IMG/VR virus record: IMGVR_UViG_3300033571_008750
Location: 1-21,152 of that record
Length of the DNA stretch: 21,152 nt
DNA from: a virus
Strand: one strand, 5' to 3'
Shown here: positions 17,401-21,152 of the stretch, piece by piece
Layout of the letters: each line of letters begins with the position of its first letter
Numbering within the stretch: the first letter of the stretch is position 1
Program-made: the position numbers and the translations under genes
Notes under the pieces: model-generated
The model's input: the letters and a program-made list of their open reading frames with translations, nothing else
What the model was told of the DNA's origin: nothing
Databases searched by the model: none

Positions 17401-19114
17401 TCAAGAATACGAAGCAGACGGTAATACTAATTTGTTTTTAACAAATGCAAATTATGTAGATACTAGTTCAGTATTTGTTACCATCAACGGTGATCAAGTA
17501 GATGCAGGATTTATTAACAGTACTGGTGAATTTGAGATTACAGAAAAATCTGTAGTTCAGCTTGGGATCAAACCACCAGAGAGAAGCATCGTAAAAATTA
17601 TTGCACTTGGTGTAAACACAGACATAGACTCCACTGGACTGTCGGTAGTAAGAATAAACAAACAGACAGCTATCTATGAGGGAAGTACACGAAGTTTTGA
17701 TCTTGATAATTTTGTAAATCTTCAAAGAGCATCTGCACTGTCATCGGTAATAGTTGAAGTTAACGGAGTTGCGTTAAGAGGAGTTGACAGCGTTAACGCA
17801 GAGTATGACGGGACTCAAAACAAATTTATATTAGGTGTTGATCCCTACGAACCAGCTGGAACGATTCTTCCAACAAATATACGAGTGTTTGTCAATGGAC
17901 AGTTATTAACATTTATTGAAGATTACACATACGACGGTACACTAAAAGAATTAGAAATTGCATCTTCAAAATTAACAAAGGGTGATCAAATACTCATTGA
18001 AAACGATTTCCGTACAGAATACTATGTTGTAGGAAATAATATTGCTATTATTGATACATACCCGCTAGTTGATGGATCCCAAGTAGATATAACTTGGTTC
18101 TCAGAGTACCCATCGATGAAAATAATTGCTGATGAGTCAACAGGTGGAAAGGTTGCGTATCGATTAAAATATACCCCAATCAGTATAGATTTTATTTGGG
18201 TTTATAAAAATGGTATTAGATTAACATCTGACCAAGACTATTATGCTGATCTTTCGAGGAATGCATTGTATCTAACTCAACCATCAACTACTGACGATTT
18301 AATTAAAATAGTTTTGTTTGGCGATCAAGTATACAAACAGCCAGTAGCTTTTGAAATTTATAAAGATATGTTGAATGGTTATCAGTTTAATCGATATTCT
18401 ATAAATTCAGTTAAACTAGCCAAGGATTTAAACTACTACGACACAACTATCACTGTCACAGATGCGTCGGAACTGACCGAGCCAATTTCTTCTAGAAATA
18501 TTCCAGGTATTGTTCATATTGCCGGTGAAAAAATTGAATATATGTCTAAAGTAGGAAATACATTATCTCAACTACGTAGAGGAAGTGCTGGATCAGCTAT
18601 TTCAACTAGGTATATCATCGGAACACCGGTTGTTGACGTAGGATATCAAAATACAATACCTTACAACGAAACACAAGATCAAATAGATTTTGTCAGTGAC
18701 GGCAGCACAGTGTTAATAGGACCGTTGGATTATGTTCCTTCTAAATCAGTAAAATCCAACTGGTACAGAAATAATATTCCTAGTACATATGGGCCTTGCG
18801 ACCAAGTTGAGGTATTTGTTGGTGGAAGAAGATTACGCAAAGATCCAATAGCGGTATACACCGAATTACTAGGAGATAGCAGTCCTACGGCAGATACTCA
18901 GATAGAAGCAGAATTTTCTGTAAACGGAAGCGGTAATTATATACGGTTATCGCAGGCAGTGCCGGCAGGAACACGTATTTCTGTAATTAAAAAGATGGGA
19001 AAATTGTGGTACAATCGCGGTGAAAACACAGCAAGTAGTGGAATAACGCTGTTAGAAAACAACACATCGATTGTTAATTTCATAGCTCAAGGGGCTAGTG
19101 ATTTGCCCGAATAA
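5456..19114 (+). CDS. Giant multidomain virion structural protein in the gp7 slot
   Basis: A single uninterrupted 4552-codon frame directly after gp6, where T4 has gene 7 (1032 aa wedge protein). The N-terminus (ELLPTVFRTSTNDKFLSGVV, YIGRRYGKTY, SRYQLEPGVVY, residues 18-95; PPIDWDKFINYREYYW near 125-140) resembles large structural proteins of marine T4-like phages. Domains in order: split cupredoxin-like fold (184-318); RYNRWFHRNV and RAKRPIIEFQPN (about 430-475); beta-sandwich copy (930-999); Trp-rich RCPWEMLGFSQKPSWWDSEY (about 1163-1182); small aromatic modules (219, 1458, 1716, 2203, 2341, 2457); helical KGTANAI segment (1765-1867); seven-blade FG-GAP propeller (2171-2736); FVGQLWWNLSKAKW and RYGISYRPRQSMF blocks (about 2820-3055); GxGY repeats (3126-3560); VDWAFKTSF helical block (about 3375); beta-sandwich array (3590-4518). 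I see no signal peptide, membrane segment or protease motif. The role (wedge plus host-surface binding) is inferred. The start uses ATG after TAAT without a clear ribosome site. Confidence 0.85.
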   Translation: MANKKFPQSQIPVRKTVELLPTVFRTSTNDKFLSGVVDPLVQPGVLQKSVGYIGRRYGKTYNSSDIYVDSDETLRSRYQLEPGVVYAKDQKVTNYYDYLDFKNQLKFFGNTQERDDLFTAQEHYTWNPPIDWDKFINYREYYWIPSGPPAVQVLGQSSKVVSTYKVKSSLNSFIFTPDAFTNNPTLTLYRGQTYKFNVNLPGDGFVIRTSYDTGSLLFDPAKTYFPGSITVYDNKLWKALVEVLPTDGSSIDLESQDWEFLEIVSSQSISLDYFKGVKNNKTETGTVTFEVPYDAPDVLYYQSVTSPNKFGRMIIADIETNTKIDIEKEIIGKTNYKSGNGIEFTNGLIVEFDGEVVPAQYSTGEWLVEGVGNRITLTRFSDLVVPVLTGDTPEVLFDNEGFDTQPFDDASAFPGIKDYTTISKDSQDRNPWSRYNRWFHRNVLEYSYRLRGQDFSADESARAKRPIIEFQPNIKLYNHGAVAKSSVDYIDNFTDDIFSKIEGSTGYNIDGESLFEGARILVTADTDLLANNKIYRVTFITHNGRKQISLKEADDAFSLADECVLIRRGKNNAGLMQHYDGVSWKASQRKSKVNQSPLFDVFDSNGVTFSDADTYPVSSFVGSPLLSYKVGNSVTDPELGFSLSYQKIDNVGDILFKWNWDVDTFYYTLNQTQYSNKISTGFYKNTLENQYLNSWSKLNTRFVQPIIDSQLVSTATNTLQFNTIDWAQLISEPTIKFYVNGKQYTGTYTRTGGIFTFSTTFAAADSITVKVITELEPDEGYYEIPAGLEKNPFNSDLSEFTLGQAIDHITTSVEFDESFSGVIPGASNLRDLNEYRLFGKRFLKHAEIAPLAISLLCDKTVNIFKALQYGNKSYTVFKNNFLKRATEIDFNNNIPDFVDDVIASLSKVKTTTSPFADSDMIGSGAFNLIRYVVEDDGIKTFSLTEKFNLDQLSRRAIYIYINNKQLVNDTDYEFDFTFGFVRINVNYPTAIGDIIDIREYVTTSSSFIPPTPTSMGLYKKYTPMKFVDDTYISPKEVIQGHDGSITIAYGDYRDDLLLELEYRIYNNIKHNYDSSVFDIDEVLGGYNTVGEYTKPQLDEIVSQNFLKWVTNTNIDYINNIYFDSENSFTYTYSNMVDPTGTQNLPGYWRGVYQWFYDTDRPHRCPWEMLGFSQKPSWWDSEYGPAPYTRNNLILWEDLTNGVIRQGSRAGTHPRYKRPTLLSHIPVDADGKLLSPLDSGLAGNFTLINNRGSFNLGDIGPAEYGWRSSSEWPFAVIMAMCLMKPFKYISAQLDNSRVKTNQLGQTINVITNSFIKLNDVLDLTETAITGGLVQYLTGYVKSKGLDYSTIVDTVQHIDVRLSSRLSGFVDKKQQKYLLDSKSPNSSSGTVFIPQENYDVIFNVSSPINNITYSGVIVEKTESGWTINGYDDIAPYFNYYKAVPNQKDPLISVGGVSERFIDWQGAQLYNNGQLVRYNSVYYRALKTHTSSDTFETTNWVKLTSIPQVGAVEAFRRRNFNTFKIQRLSYGTTLITRQDVIDFLLGYEAYLKSVGFEFENYNTEVQVNEDWGTSVKEFLFWTKQDWPVGSLLTLSPAANKLKINISVGVADSLLDGFYDYNVLKGDGKPLLPSFINVTREFQSLTVETTGTTEGIYYLKLYYVLKEHVVVFTDKTVFNDIIYDKTTGYRQERIKAQGFKTTDWDGDYTSPGFLFDNVDITAWKPWTDYKLGDIVAYRSYNWTSLITQSGSEVFNESTWSKLDSSPEKQLIPNFDYKINQIYDYYNVDSQGVGQEQRDRARHALGYQTRDYLQNLAEDPVTQFQLYQGFIREKGTANAITKVFDKLSRTPESSIEINEEWAFRIGKFGGIDQLTELEFNIAKQNFVLNPQPLLVTEYQPSIDVDQNYRITKADFTIEPLPYTTLVNPVSLDAEPIKTAGYVNDNQVDLVLASRSDLLTTDINQLVENSHIWITFDSQSWNVLRFNQSPVLNIENISKTGRVVTVTLSRRHNFVVGNIVGIRDVVNLTGFFEITAVDLTTISFTVGAAVQNPEWDISTILSLYILTECRHDSYQSVNPQEIALFKNDSKLWVDNNGSDRWEVINKKIQYTDYKVTDYGITSPLYLGSKVLYDEKLKQTIASIPGSGYVMCYVEGLVNLELKQIIAPPNGFESNVLGSFGTKMALSPDSRFLIIASPGANNVDNDYVGEYSPTARYLEGDIVLYAGKLWKAVKDINGDGSSISIATEDWTTATSIPATPVSRGAGYSSQGMISIYEYVDQQWSIQDSFVSPRPSNAELFGSEVAIGISGNKYYMAVSAIGSLDNRGRVYLYVYDGEWKHLENQNYKGIYDQSPSMDYPRGSIVWYSGQLWEAVNDTFGDGSTISVNNQDWQQLSAVSTQCSLPQNIALDDDGSTLALGLINDNQMAELVKQDDQFGTSLAMSRDGGILVIGAPNSDGQYFVNYRGIWRPDIEYVENEVVSYDNYYYKLTQRINETADSTTRSYNEVPLGNPWEIVGDSSTESSGKIYIYQRSVLGVYELKQTINSGSMSMFNDIDSGDIVSSGDKFGYSLDIDYSGSTLVVSSPQADNNLQNQGSAYVFRTDGYAPVEFRLKQKLESFEQYPNEFFGQSVQISANTEKIVIGAKNTPFAVPLRIDSTQGTTFDKSRTRFIESQGYSGAVYVFEIKDSVYLLAEKLETDFTPYESFGYSVDVSSSTIVVGSPDWKNFNTGAKSGSVRLFKKSEGISSLTILAQQQPVIDINKIKSISLYDTTDNFKIQDIDYVDHAKLKILNSAEREIRFKTLYDPATYTIGTDEQSVDAGQNWTNKFVGQLWWNLSKAKWKYYEQGDLTYRLGNWNSLAVGSSIEVCEWVETPLLPSEWASLADTNEGIANGISGQPVYPNDDVYSVKVLYSSVTGAPTDTLYYYWVKNKTIVPSTTGRNISAASVANLIANPAASGIAFIAFIDQDKFLTYNIASVIGSSTATVNIQFKKNAYELNQTHNEYQLLTEGVTNSLPSAKLETKWFDSLVGYDQAGNRIPDTALAPKQRYGISYRPRQSMFINRLAVLKILVNNVNSILQKEAFADVISYGNLNLIDTAPTQALKLYDVAVDTDADLIAVGTVRTKQAKLQLNIVDGQIDTIDVLDTGAGYKIDPPVIIDGDGTGAAATAVLDNQGRIIRVDITSRGKRYNTAIATVRQFSVLVNTDSTANGFWSIYAWDDQRKNFFRSASQAYDTTRYWEYTDWYLPGYGTGTRLVKEILNVSEEYTINVQIGDIIQIKEYATGGWAWFEKISDSGNTFLDRYKIVARKLGTIKLKDTLYNINTAGIGYDNTSSFDTGFYDIENSAELRNILTAIKEDIFIGNYSVEWNKLFFTCIRYVFSEQLYVDWAFKTSFLTAIHNVGALEQRLNYKNDNLSSFQDYINEVKPYRTTVREYVSRYNSVEPVGMASTDFDLPAVFNKAEGKIVPVNQNNDQINQYPWKWWKDNFGYSIVDIQVADSGDEYTTAPRVLIVGNGTGATAQAYVSSGKVSGIKLLTPGSGYTYAPTISLIGGNSTGAPTAKAVAILGDNKVRTFNLSVKFDRTSKEGTYNTLTHTQTFTATGNTAIFNLSYAPTRDKSKIKIVRNNQVVLSNEYNINLYISKDTGYSLLKGKIQFVTVPTAGEVITITFEKNDSLLDSVNRINKYYSPTAGMIGNEINQLMTGIDYGGVSIQGTTFDITGGWDALPWFTDNWDSVESSSDYYHIADGSTNYVVLPFVPAAGQQITVYIKRQGRSTSTRIDDSNYTENWDSSVSTNPEAQMPTFVGDGSTALVEIGRYIQTFAGDTLIFRPIESDGSVTINDPNLLDTKISGGSLGAMSGAYATATGKTPEEIVIEGGKFIGPDQIAAPEENIPGQVLDSLSIKVFQLTRTGAPLIKATVIPSDGSTRFFDIGVNILEANSVLVYIDKVKQTDYELNLKNKEIEFTSPPPAGAIIEIIAISIGGQSLLDYQEYEADGNTNLFLTNANYVDTSSVFVTINGDQVDAGFINSTGEFEITEKSVVQLGIKPPERSIVKIIALGVNTDIDSTGLSVVRINKQTAIYEGSTRSFDLDNFVNLQRASALSSVIVEVNGVALRGVDSVNAEYDGTQNKFILGVDPYEPAGTILPTNIRVFVNGQLLTFIEDYTYDGTLKELEIASSKLTKGDQILIENDFRTEYYVVGNNIAIIDTYPLVDGSQVDITWFSEYPSMKIIADESTGGKVAYRLKYTPISIDFIWVYKNGIRLTSDQDYYADLSRNALYLTQPSTTDDLIKIVLFGDQVYKQPVAFEIYKDMLNGYQFNRYSINSVKLAKDLNYYDTTITVTDASELTEPISSRNIPGIVHIAGEKIEYMSKVGNTLSQLRRGSAGSAISTRYIIGTPVVDVGYQNTIPYNETQDQIDFVSDGSTVLIGPLDYVPSKSVKSNWYRNNIPSTYGPCDQVEVFVGGRRLRKDPIAVYTELLGDSSPTADTQIEAEFSVNGSGNYIRLSQAVPAGTRISVIKKMGKLWYNRGENTASSGITLLENNTSIVNFIAQGASDLPE
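6005..6409 (+). other. Cupredoxin-like domain, split by an inserted module
   Basis: Residues 184-318 of the giant protein start with PTLTLYRGQTYKFNVNLPGD and resume after an insert with GVKNNKTETGTVTFEVPYDA and PDVLYYQSVTSPNKFGRMII. This order (rGqtYkF ... TVTFEVP ... LYYqC..H..M.G.I) is that of cupredoxin-like domains common in marine phage and bacterial surface proteins. The places where a copper site would have Cys, His and Met hold Ser, Pro and Phe/Lys, so a metal site is unlikely. The aromatic module at 219-262 sits in a loop of the fold. The assignment is from pattern recognition only. Confidence 0.5.
6110..6241 (+). repeat. CBM5/12-like aromatic module A
   Basis: Residues 219-262: KTYFPGSITVYDNKLWKAL, then TDGSSIDLESQDWEFLE. 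The layout Y-x-x-G-x-x-V-x-Y-x-x-x-x-W-K-A ... DW is that of small chitin-type carbohydrate-binding modules (CBM5/12). It interrupts the cupredoxin-like domain. It shares DGSS/T-I ... DW with modules D and E, which suggests duplication within the gene. Confidence 0.5.
8243..8452 (+). repeat. Isolated beta-sandwich repeat upstream of the main array
   Basis: Residues 930-999 read RYVVEDDGIKTFSLTEKF ... AIYIYINNKQLVNDTDYEFD ... GFVRINVNYPTAIGDIIDIR. This is the DG-x-x-x-F-x-L ... V-x-V-x-x-N-x-x-x-x-x-x-DY ... F-x-x-P-x-x-G-D-x-I-x-I layout of the C-terminal array at 16223-19009, so the unit is used in two separate parts of the protein. Confidence 0.5.
9827..9955 (+). repeat. CBM5/12-like aromatic module B
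   Basis: Residues 1458-1500: FIDWQGAQLYNNGQLVRYNS, VYYRALKTHTSSD and TTNWVKL. It has the W ... Y-N-x-G-x-x-V-x-Y-x-x-x-Y-Y-R-A ... NW spacing of CBM5/12-like modules. It lies in a stretch of the giant protein with no other assigned domain. Confidence 0.45.
10601..10729 (+). repeat. CBM5/12-like aromatic module C
   Basis: Residues 1716-1758: ITAWKPWTDYKLGDIVAYRS, YNWTSLITQSGSE and ESTWSKL. The Y-K-L-G-D-I-V-A-Y core is the closest of the six to the family's Y-x-x-G-D-x-V-x-Y pattern. It directly precedes the helical KGTANAI segment. Confidence 0.5.
10748..11056 (+). other. Helical segment with possible gp7-like motif
   Basis: Residues 1765-1867 look largely helical: QIYDYYNV, RDRARHALGYQTRDYLQNLA, QLYQGFIREKGTANAITKVF. 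The KG-x-x-x-A-x-x-K-x-F-x-x-L spacing resembles the YSTKGIEASYKFLFKVL stretch in the C-terminal part of T4 gp7. The likeness is short and remembered, not aligned, but it would fit the gene's position after gp6. Confidence 0.3.
12062..12193 (+). repeat. CBM5/12-like aromatic module D (in propeller blade 1)
   Basis: Residues 2203-2246: ARYLEGDIVLYAGKLWKAVK, then GDGSSISIATEDWTTA. It is inserted between the SPG strand and the GMISIYEY strand of blade 1. It is very like modules A and E (LW-K/E-A ... DGS-S/T-I ... DW). Confidence 0.55.
12476..12616 (+). repeat. CBM5/12-like aromatic module E (between blades 2 and 3)
   Basis: Residues 2341-2387: MDYPRGSIVWYSGQLWEAVN, then GDGSTISVNNQDWQQL. It lies after the YVYDGEW strand of blade 2 and before the degenerate blade 3. 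It is the nearest relative of module D within the protein. Confidence 0.55.
12824..12988 (+). repeat. CBM5/12-like aromatic module F (in propeller blade 4)
   Basis: Residues 2457-2511: YRGIWRPDIEYVENEVVSYD, NYYYKLTQ and, after a longer loop, NPWEIVGD. It is inserted between the GAP strand and the GKIYIYQR strand of blade 4, the same place module D occupies in blade 1. Its loop is longer and it lacks the DGSSI motif, so it is the more divergent copy. Confidence 0.45.
14831..15022 (+). repeat. Glycine-rich GxGY repeat, first block
   Basis: Residues 3126-3189 contain GQIDTIDVLDTGAGYKIDPP, VIIDGDGTGAAATAVLDNQG and IIRVDITSRGKRYNTA. The pattern G-x-I-x-x-I-x-V-x-x-x-G-x-x-Y-x-x-x-P-x-V-x-I-x-G-x-G-x-G-A-x-A-x-A-x-V matches the second block at 15905-16132. 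Such units are common in phage structural proteins and are likely small beta-rich linkers. Confidence 0.5.
15905..16132 (+). repeat. Glycine-rich GxGY repeat, second block (two units)
   Basis: Two tandem units: VADSGDEYTTAPRVLIVGNG with TGATAQAYVSSGKVSGIKLL, then TPGSGYTYAPTISLIGGNST with GAPTAKAVAI. They match the first block at 14831-15022, so at least three units of this family occur in the giant protein, separated by the VDWAFKTSF helical region. Confidence 0.55.
16223..19009 (+). repeat. C-terminal array of about seven beta-sandwich repeats
   Basis: Residues 3590-4518 hold units with the layout DG-x-T-x-x-F-x-L ... V-x-V-x-x-N-G-x-x-x ... DY ... F-x-x-P-P-x-G-x-x-I-x-I. Units begin near 16223 (TFTATGNTAIFNLSYAP), 16664 (IADGSTNYVVLPFVP, short), 17189 (TVIPSDGSTRFFDIG), 17408 (YEADGNTNLFLTNANYV), 17669 (AIYEGSTRSFDLDNF, double length), 18122 (IIADESTGGKVAYRLKY) and 18686 (DFVSDGSTVLIGPLDY). 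They differ strongly in sequence, so the array is old. Between units six and seven lies IVHIAGEKIEYMSKVG with LRRGSAGSA, a motif seen in other phage structural proteins. Confidence 0.6.
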
Positions 19115-19117
19115 ATA
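19110..19117 (+). promoter_or_regulatory. T4-type late promoter core candidate
   Basis: AATAAATA matches the T4 late core TATAAATA at seven of eight positions. It overlaps the TAA stop of the giant gene (19112-19114). A transcript starting 10-12 bases downstream would begin near 19127-19130, leaving a short leader with AGAGA (19136-19140) before the ATG at 19146. I saw no equally good match elsewhere in the window. Confidence 0.45.
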
Positions 19118-19145
19118 CTATATGATAGAATCAAAAGAGATTAAA

Positions 19146-19787
19146 ATGCCAGAAAACAAAGACTTAACACAACCTGCAGCCCGACCTAATGAAAACAGTG
19201 GATTTCATTTTGAAGGACACATTAAAATATTTGATCCAAAGTCAGGAGAAGTGTTTATTGACAAACGCAACGCCATTCATTACGAGAATATGTCCGTAGC
19301 AATGGTTCAAAGTTTGAGTAATCAAGGACAGGGTTTTATATATGAAATGGTGTTTGGAACAGGTGGAACATCAGTGGATCCAACGGGTCTTATTACCTAT
19401 CTAACGCCAAACACCATTGGCGTAAATTCTAGTCTCTATAATCAAACATATAAAAAAGTAGTCGATGCCAATTCTGCAGAAAATACAGATGCTGTTCGTA
19501 ACAAAATGGAAGTTCGGCATATTAGTGGAGCAACATATAGTGACATTTTAATCAGTTGTTTATTGGACTACGGCGAACCTTTAGATCAAGAAGCATTTGA
19601 CAACAGTGTAGACCTAAGTGGAAACTTTGTCTTTGACGAGTTGGGACTACGCTCTTATAGTTCTAGCGGAACTGGAAAATTGTTGACACATGTAATATTC
19701 CATCCAGTACAAAAGTCGTTGAATAGATTAATTCAGATCGATTACACAATTCGTTGCCAGAGTTTAACTGGCTTCTCAGAGGTTTAA
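19146..19787 (+). CDS. Virion structural protein of unknown function (213 aa)
   Basis: I do not recognise a named family. The product begins MPENKDLTQPAARPNENSGF and continues with FEGHIKIFDPKSGEVFIDKR, NAIHYENMSVAMVQSL, a Gly-rich FGTGGTSVD and TYLTPNTIGVNSSLYNQTYK. FDELGL lies at 163-168 and HVIFHPVQKSLNRLIQIDYT near 182-201; the FDELGL turn recalls the TEIGLFD motif of tail-collar and fibre-associated proteins. In-frame ATGs exist at 19098 and 19122, but the first lies inside the giant gene and neither has a ribosome site. The ATG at 19146 has AGAGA six bases upstream and starts after the promoter candidate. It is followed by tandem TAA TAA stops abutting the fibre gene, so it is probably a partner or adaptor between baseplate and fibre (inference). 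Confidence 0.75.
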   Translation: MPENKDLTQPAARPNENSGFHFEGHIKIFDPKSGEVFIDKRNAIHYENMSVAMVQSLSNQGQGFIYEMVFGTGGTSVDPTGLITYLTPNTIGVNSSLYNQTYKKVVDANSAENTDAVRNKMEVRHISGATYSDILISCLLDYGEPLDQEAFDNSVDLSGNFVFDELGLRSYSSSGTGKLLTHVIFHPVQKSLNRLIQIDYTIRCQSLTGFSEV

Positions 19788-19790
19788 TAA

Positions 19791-21152
19791 ATGCCATATA
19801 TTGTAAATTTTACAGACAAGGAAAATAAAAGTCCTATAACGGTATTTGATAACACTTCAAGTACAGACACAAGTTTAATTTTTCCAGGACGAAATGTCAC
19901 TGGCTACGGACAAATTATTGCTGAAAATTTTCTTCACATATTAGAAAATTTCTCTAGCGGATCAGCACCAGTTAATCCAGTTGAAGGCCAGCTATGGTAT
20001 GACAGTCTCAACGGAGTTTTACAGATTTGGGATAACACTGCTTGGAAAGCCGCTTCTAACATTCAAAAGTCTGCTACCGCTCCATCAGTCGAGACTTCAA
20101 AGATTGGCGAATTGTGGGTTGACACCACTAACCAACAATTAAGAATCTATACTGGAACTCGTTGGATTTTAGTAGGTCCTAGTGAAAGCTCAGTAGACGG
20201 TCTCAGATACGGTCCAGCAGTTGAAAGAATTCCTGACTCAGATAACAGTGATCGATCCATCTTAATCTTTTATATTGCTGACGTTCCTGTTATTATTTTT
20301 TCAAAAGATAGTTTTACTCCCAAGGTTGAAATTGCCGGATTCGTCACAATCAAAGCCGGTATTAACATTAATATCCCAGCAACAAATACTGAGATAGAAA
20401 AATTTGTTGGCGGATTTATTCCTAAATTATATGGAACAGCCACCAGTGCAGATGCATTAAACATTGGCGGAGTTGAAGTAGCATCTGGAAAGTTTTTAAG
20501 ATCTGACACAGTTAACACCACAGACTTCGGATTTAATATTCGAAACAACACAGGTCTTACATTGGGTGTAGACGGAACTTTTAATATTTCGTCTTCGCCA
20601 ACAGCCGCAAAAATTTATAACAGCGCATCTGGAAGTTCATTAGACCTACAGGTTAATAGAAATGGAACCCCCAGCACAATTCTAAGAATTTTAGATAACC
20701 GAGTTGGTATTAACAAAGCCAGTCCAGACCAAGCTCTTGATGTTGATGGAAACATTGCATTAACTGGAACTTTGATAATAGATAACGTATCAGAAAGTAC
20801 CAACTTAAACAACGGTAGTATTCAAACTGCTGGCGGCGTTTCTATTACAAAGAATCTAATAATAGGCACAACATTAGATGTAACTGGTGTTACCCAAGTT
20901 ACTACTTTACAACCAAGAACCACTGACATCTACGATAACGGAACTTCGTTAAAGAGATGGAACACTGTTAGAGCAAAAACAATTATTGCTGATGAAATAC
21001 AAGGTGTCTTGACAGGAAATATTAACGGAAATGCAAACACAGCCACTAACTTAAAAACAGTGACTACATTTCAACTAGCGGGAGACGTTGTTAGCCCTCC
21101 CATACAGTTTGACGGACAAGTAGGTAGTTACTCTAAGGTGTTTACGACTGCA
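19791..21152 (+). CDS. Tail-fibre-like protein, 3'-truncated by window edge
   Basis: The frame is open for 454 codons to the last base with no stop, so the gene continues beyond the window. The ATG follows TAATAA directly and has AGAGGT (19778-19783) seven bases upstream. The N-terminal part (PYIVNFTDKENKSPITVFDN, GRNVTGYGQIIAENFLHILE) is probably the attachment domain. Two copies of a G-x-L-W-x-D ... L-x-I-x-x-x-x-x-W unit follow at residues 66-89 and 106-129. From about residue 225 the chain becomes beta-rich and repetitive, with RVGINKASPDQALDVDGNIA (305-324), SIQTAGGVSITKNLIIGTTL and a DIYDNGTSLKRWNTVRAKTI to GNINGNANTATN stretch (379-420), all typical of trimeric phage fibre shafts. By analogy it binds the host surface; the receptor-binding C-terminus is not in the window. 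Confidence 0.82.
   Translation, partial: MPYIVNFTDKENKSPITVFDNTSSTDTSLIFPGRNVTGYGQIIAENFLHILENFSSGSAPVNPVEGQLWYDSLNGVLQIWDNTAWKAASNIQKSATAPSVETSKIGELWVDTTNQQLRIYTGTRWILVGPSESSVDGLRYGPAVERIPDSDNSDRSILIFYIADVPVIIFSKDSFTPKVEIAGFVTIKAGININIPATNTEIEKFVGGFIPKLYGTATSADALNIGGVEVASGKFLRSDTVNTTDFGFNIRNNTGLTLGVDGTFNISSSPTAAKIYNSASGSSLDLQVNRNGTPSTILRILDNRVGINKASPDQALDVDGNIALTGTLIIDNVSESTNLNNGSIQTAGGVSITKNLIIGTTLDVTGVTQVTTLQPRTTDIYDNGTSLKRWNTVRAKTIIADEIQGVLTGNINGNANTATNLKTVTTFQLAGDVVSPPIQFDGQVGSYSKVFTTA

Noticed and set aside
5456-19114. Bacterial giant adhesin or RTX-type protein
   Set aside because: There is no signal peptide, secretion signal or nonapeptide repeats, and both flanks are T4-like structural genes.
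19098-19145. Longer start for the 213-residue protein (ATG at 19098 or 19122)
   Set aside because: The first overlaps the giant gene, neither has a ribosome site, and the promoter candidate would exclude the first from the transcript.
1-21152. CRISPR array, tRNA gene, transposon or integrase
   Set aside because: Coding sequence fills almost the whole window and none of these is visible in the two short gaps or on the minus strand.

Overview
The window is one block of virion structural genes from a T4-like (contractile-tailed) bacteriophage. It is AT-rich, every gene is on the + strand, and there is almost no non-coding DNA. The gp5-, gp25- and gp6-like proteins and the very large protein behind gp6 look like those of the marine T4-like lineage (cyanophage and pelagiphage relatives). 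That placement rests on remembered family motifs, and nothing in the window identifies the host. I see no bacterial genes, tRNA, integrase, transposon or CRISPR array.

Layout, left to right: (1) 1-1572, the 3' part of a gp5-type central baseplate hub/spike gene whose true start lies before the window; it has an OB-fold and a beta-helix but no recognisable lysozyme domain. (2) 1574-2014, a gp25-type wedge protein. (3) 2056-5454, an enlarged gp6-type wedge protein. (4) 5456-19114, a single 4552-codon gene filling about 65% of the window, in the place where T4 has gene 7. (5) 19146-19787, a 213-residue protein of unknown function. (6) 19791 to the window end, the 5' part of a tail-fibre-like gene with no stop in the window.

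Genes 1-4 form a tightly packed run with junctions of 1, 41 and 1 bases. The gp5/gp25 and gp6/giant junctions share an identical 16-base stop/start string. The only two real gaps, before gp6 and before the 213-residue gene, each hold a sequence resembling the T4 late-promoter core TATAAATA. The second is the better match and overlaps the stop codon of the giant gene.

The giant protein is the most interesting object. It is a mosaic: a conserved head-end region; a cupredoxin-like fold without the usual copper ligands; six small aromatic-rich modules resembling CBM5/12 carbohydrate-binding modules; a helical segment faintly like the C-terminal part of T4 gp7; a seven-blade FG-GAP (integrin-like) beta-propeller with three of the small modules set into it; glycine-rich GxGY repeats; and a C-terminal array of about seven beta-sandwich repeats. 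One of the small modules splits the cupredoxin-like fold. A reasonable inference is that the hub (gp5), wedge (gp25, gp6) and giant protein assemble the baseplate, and that the giant protein also supplies surface-exposed, possibly glycan-binding, domains beside the downstream fibre.
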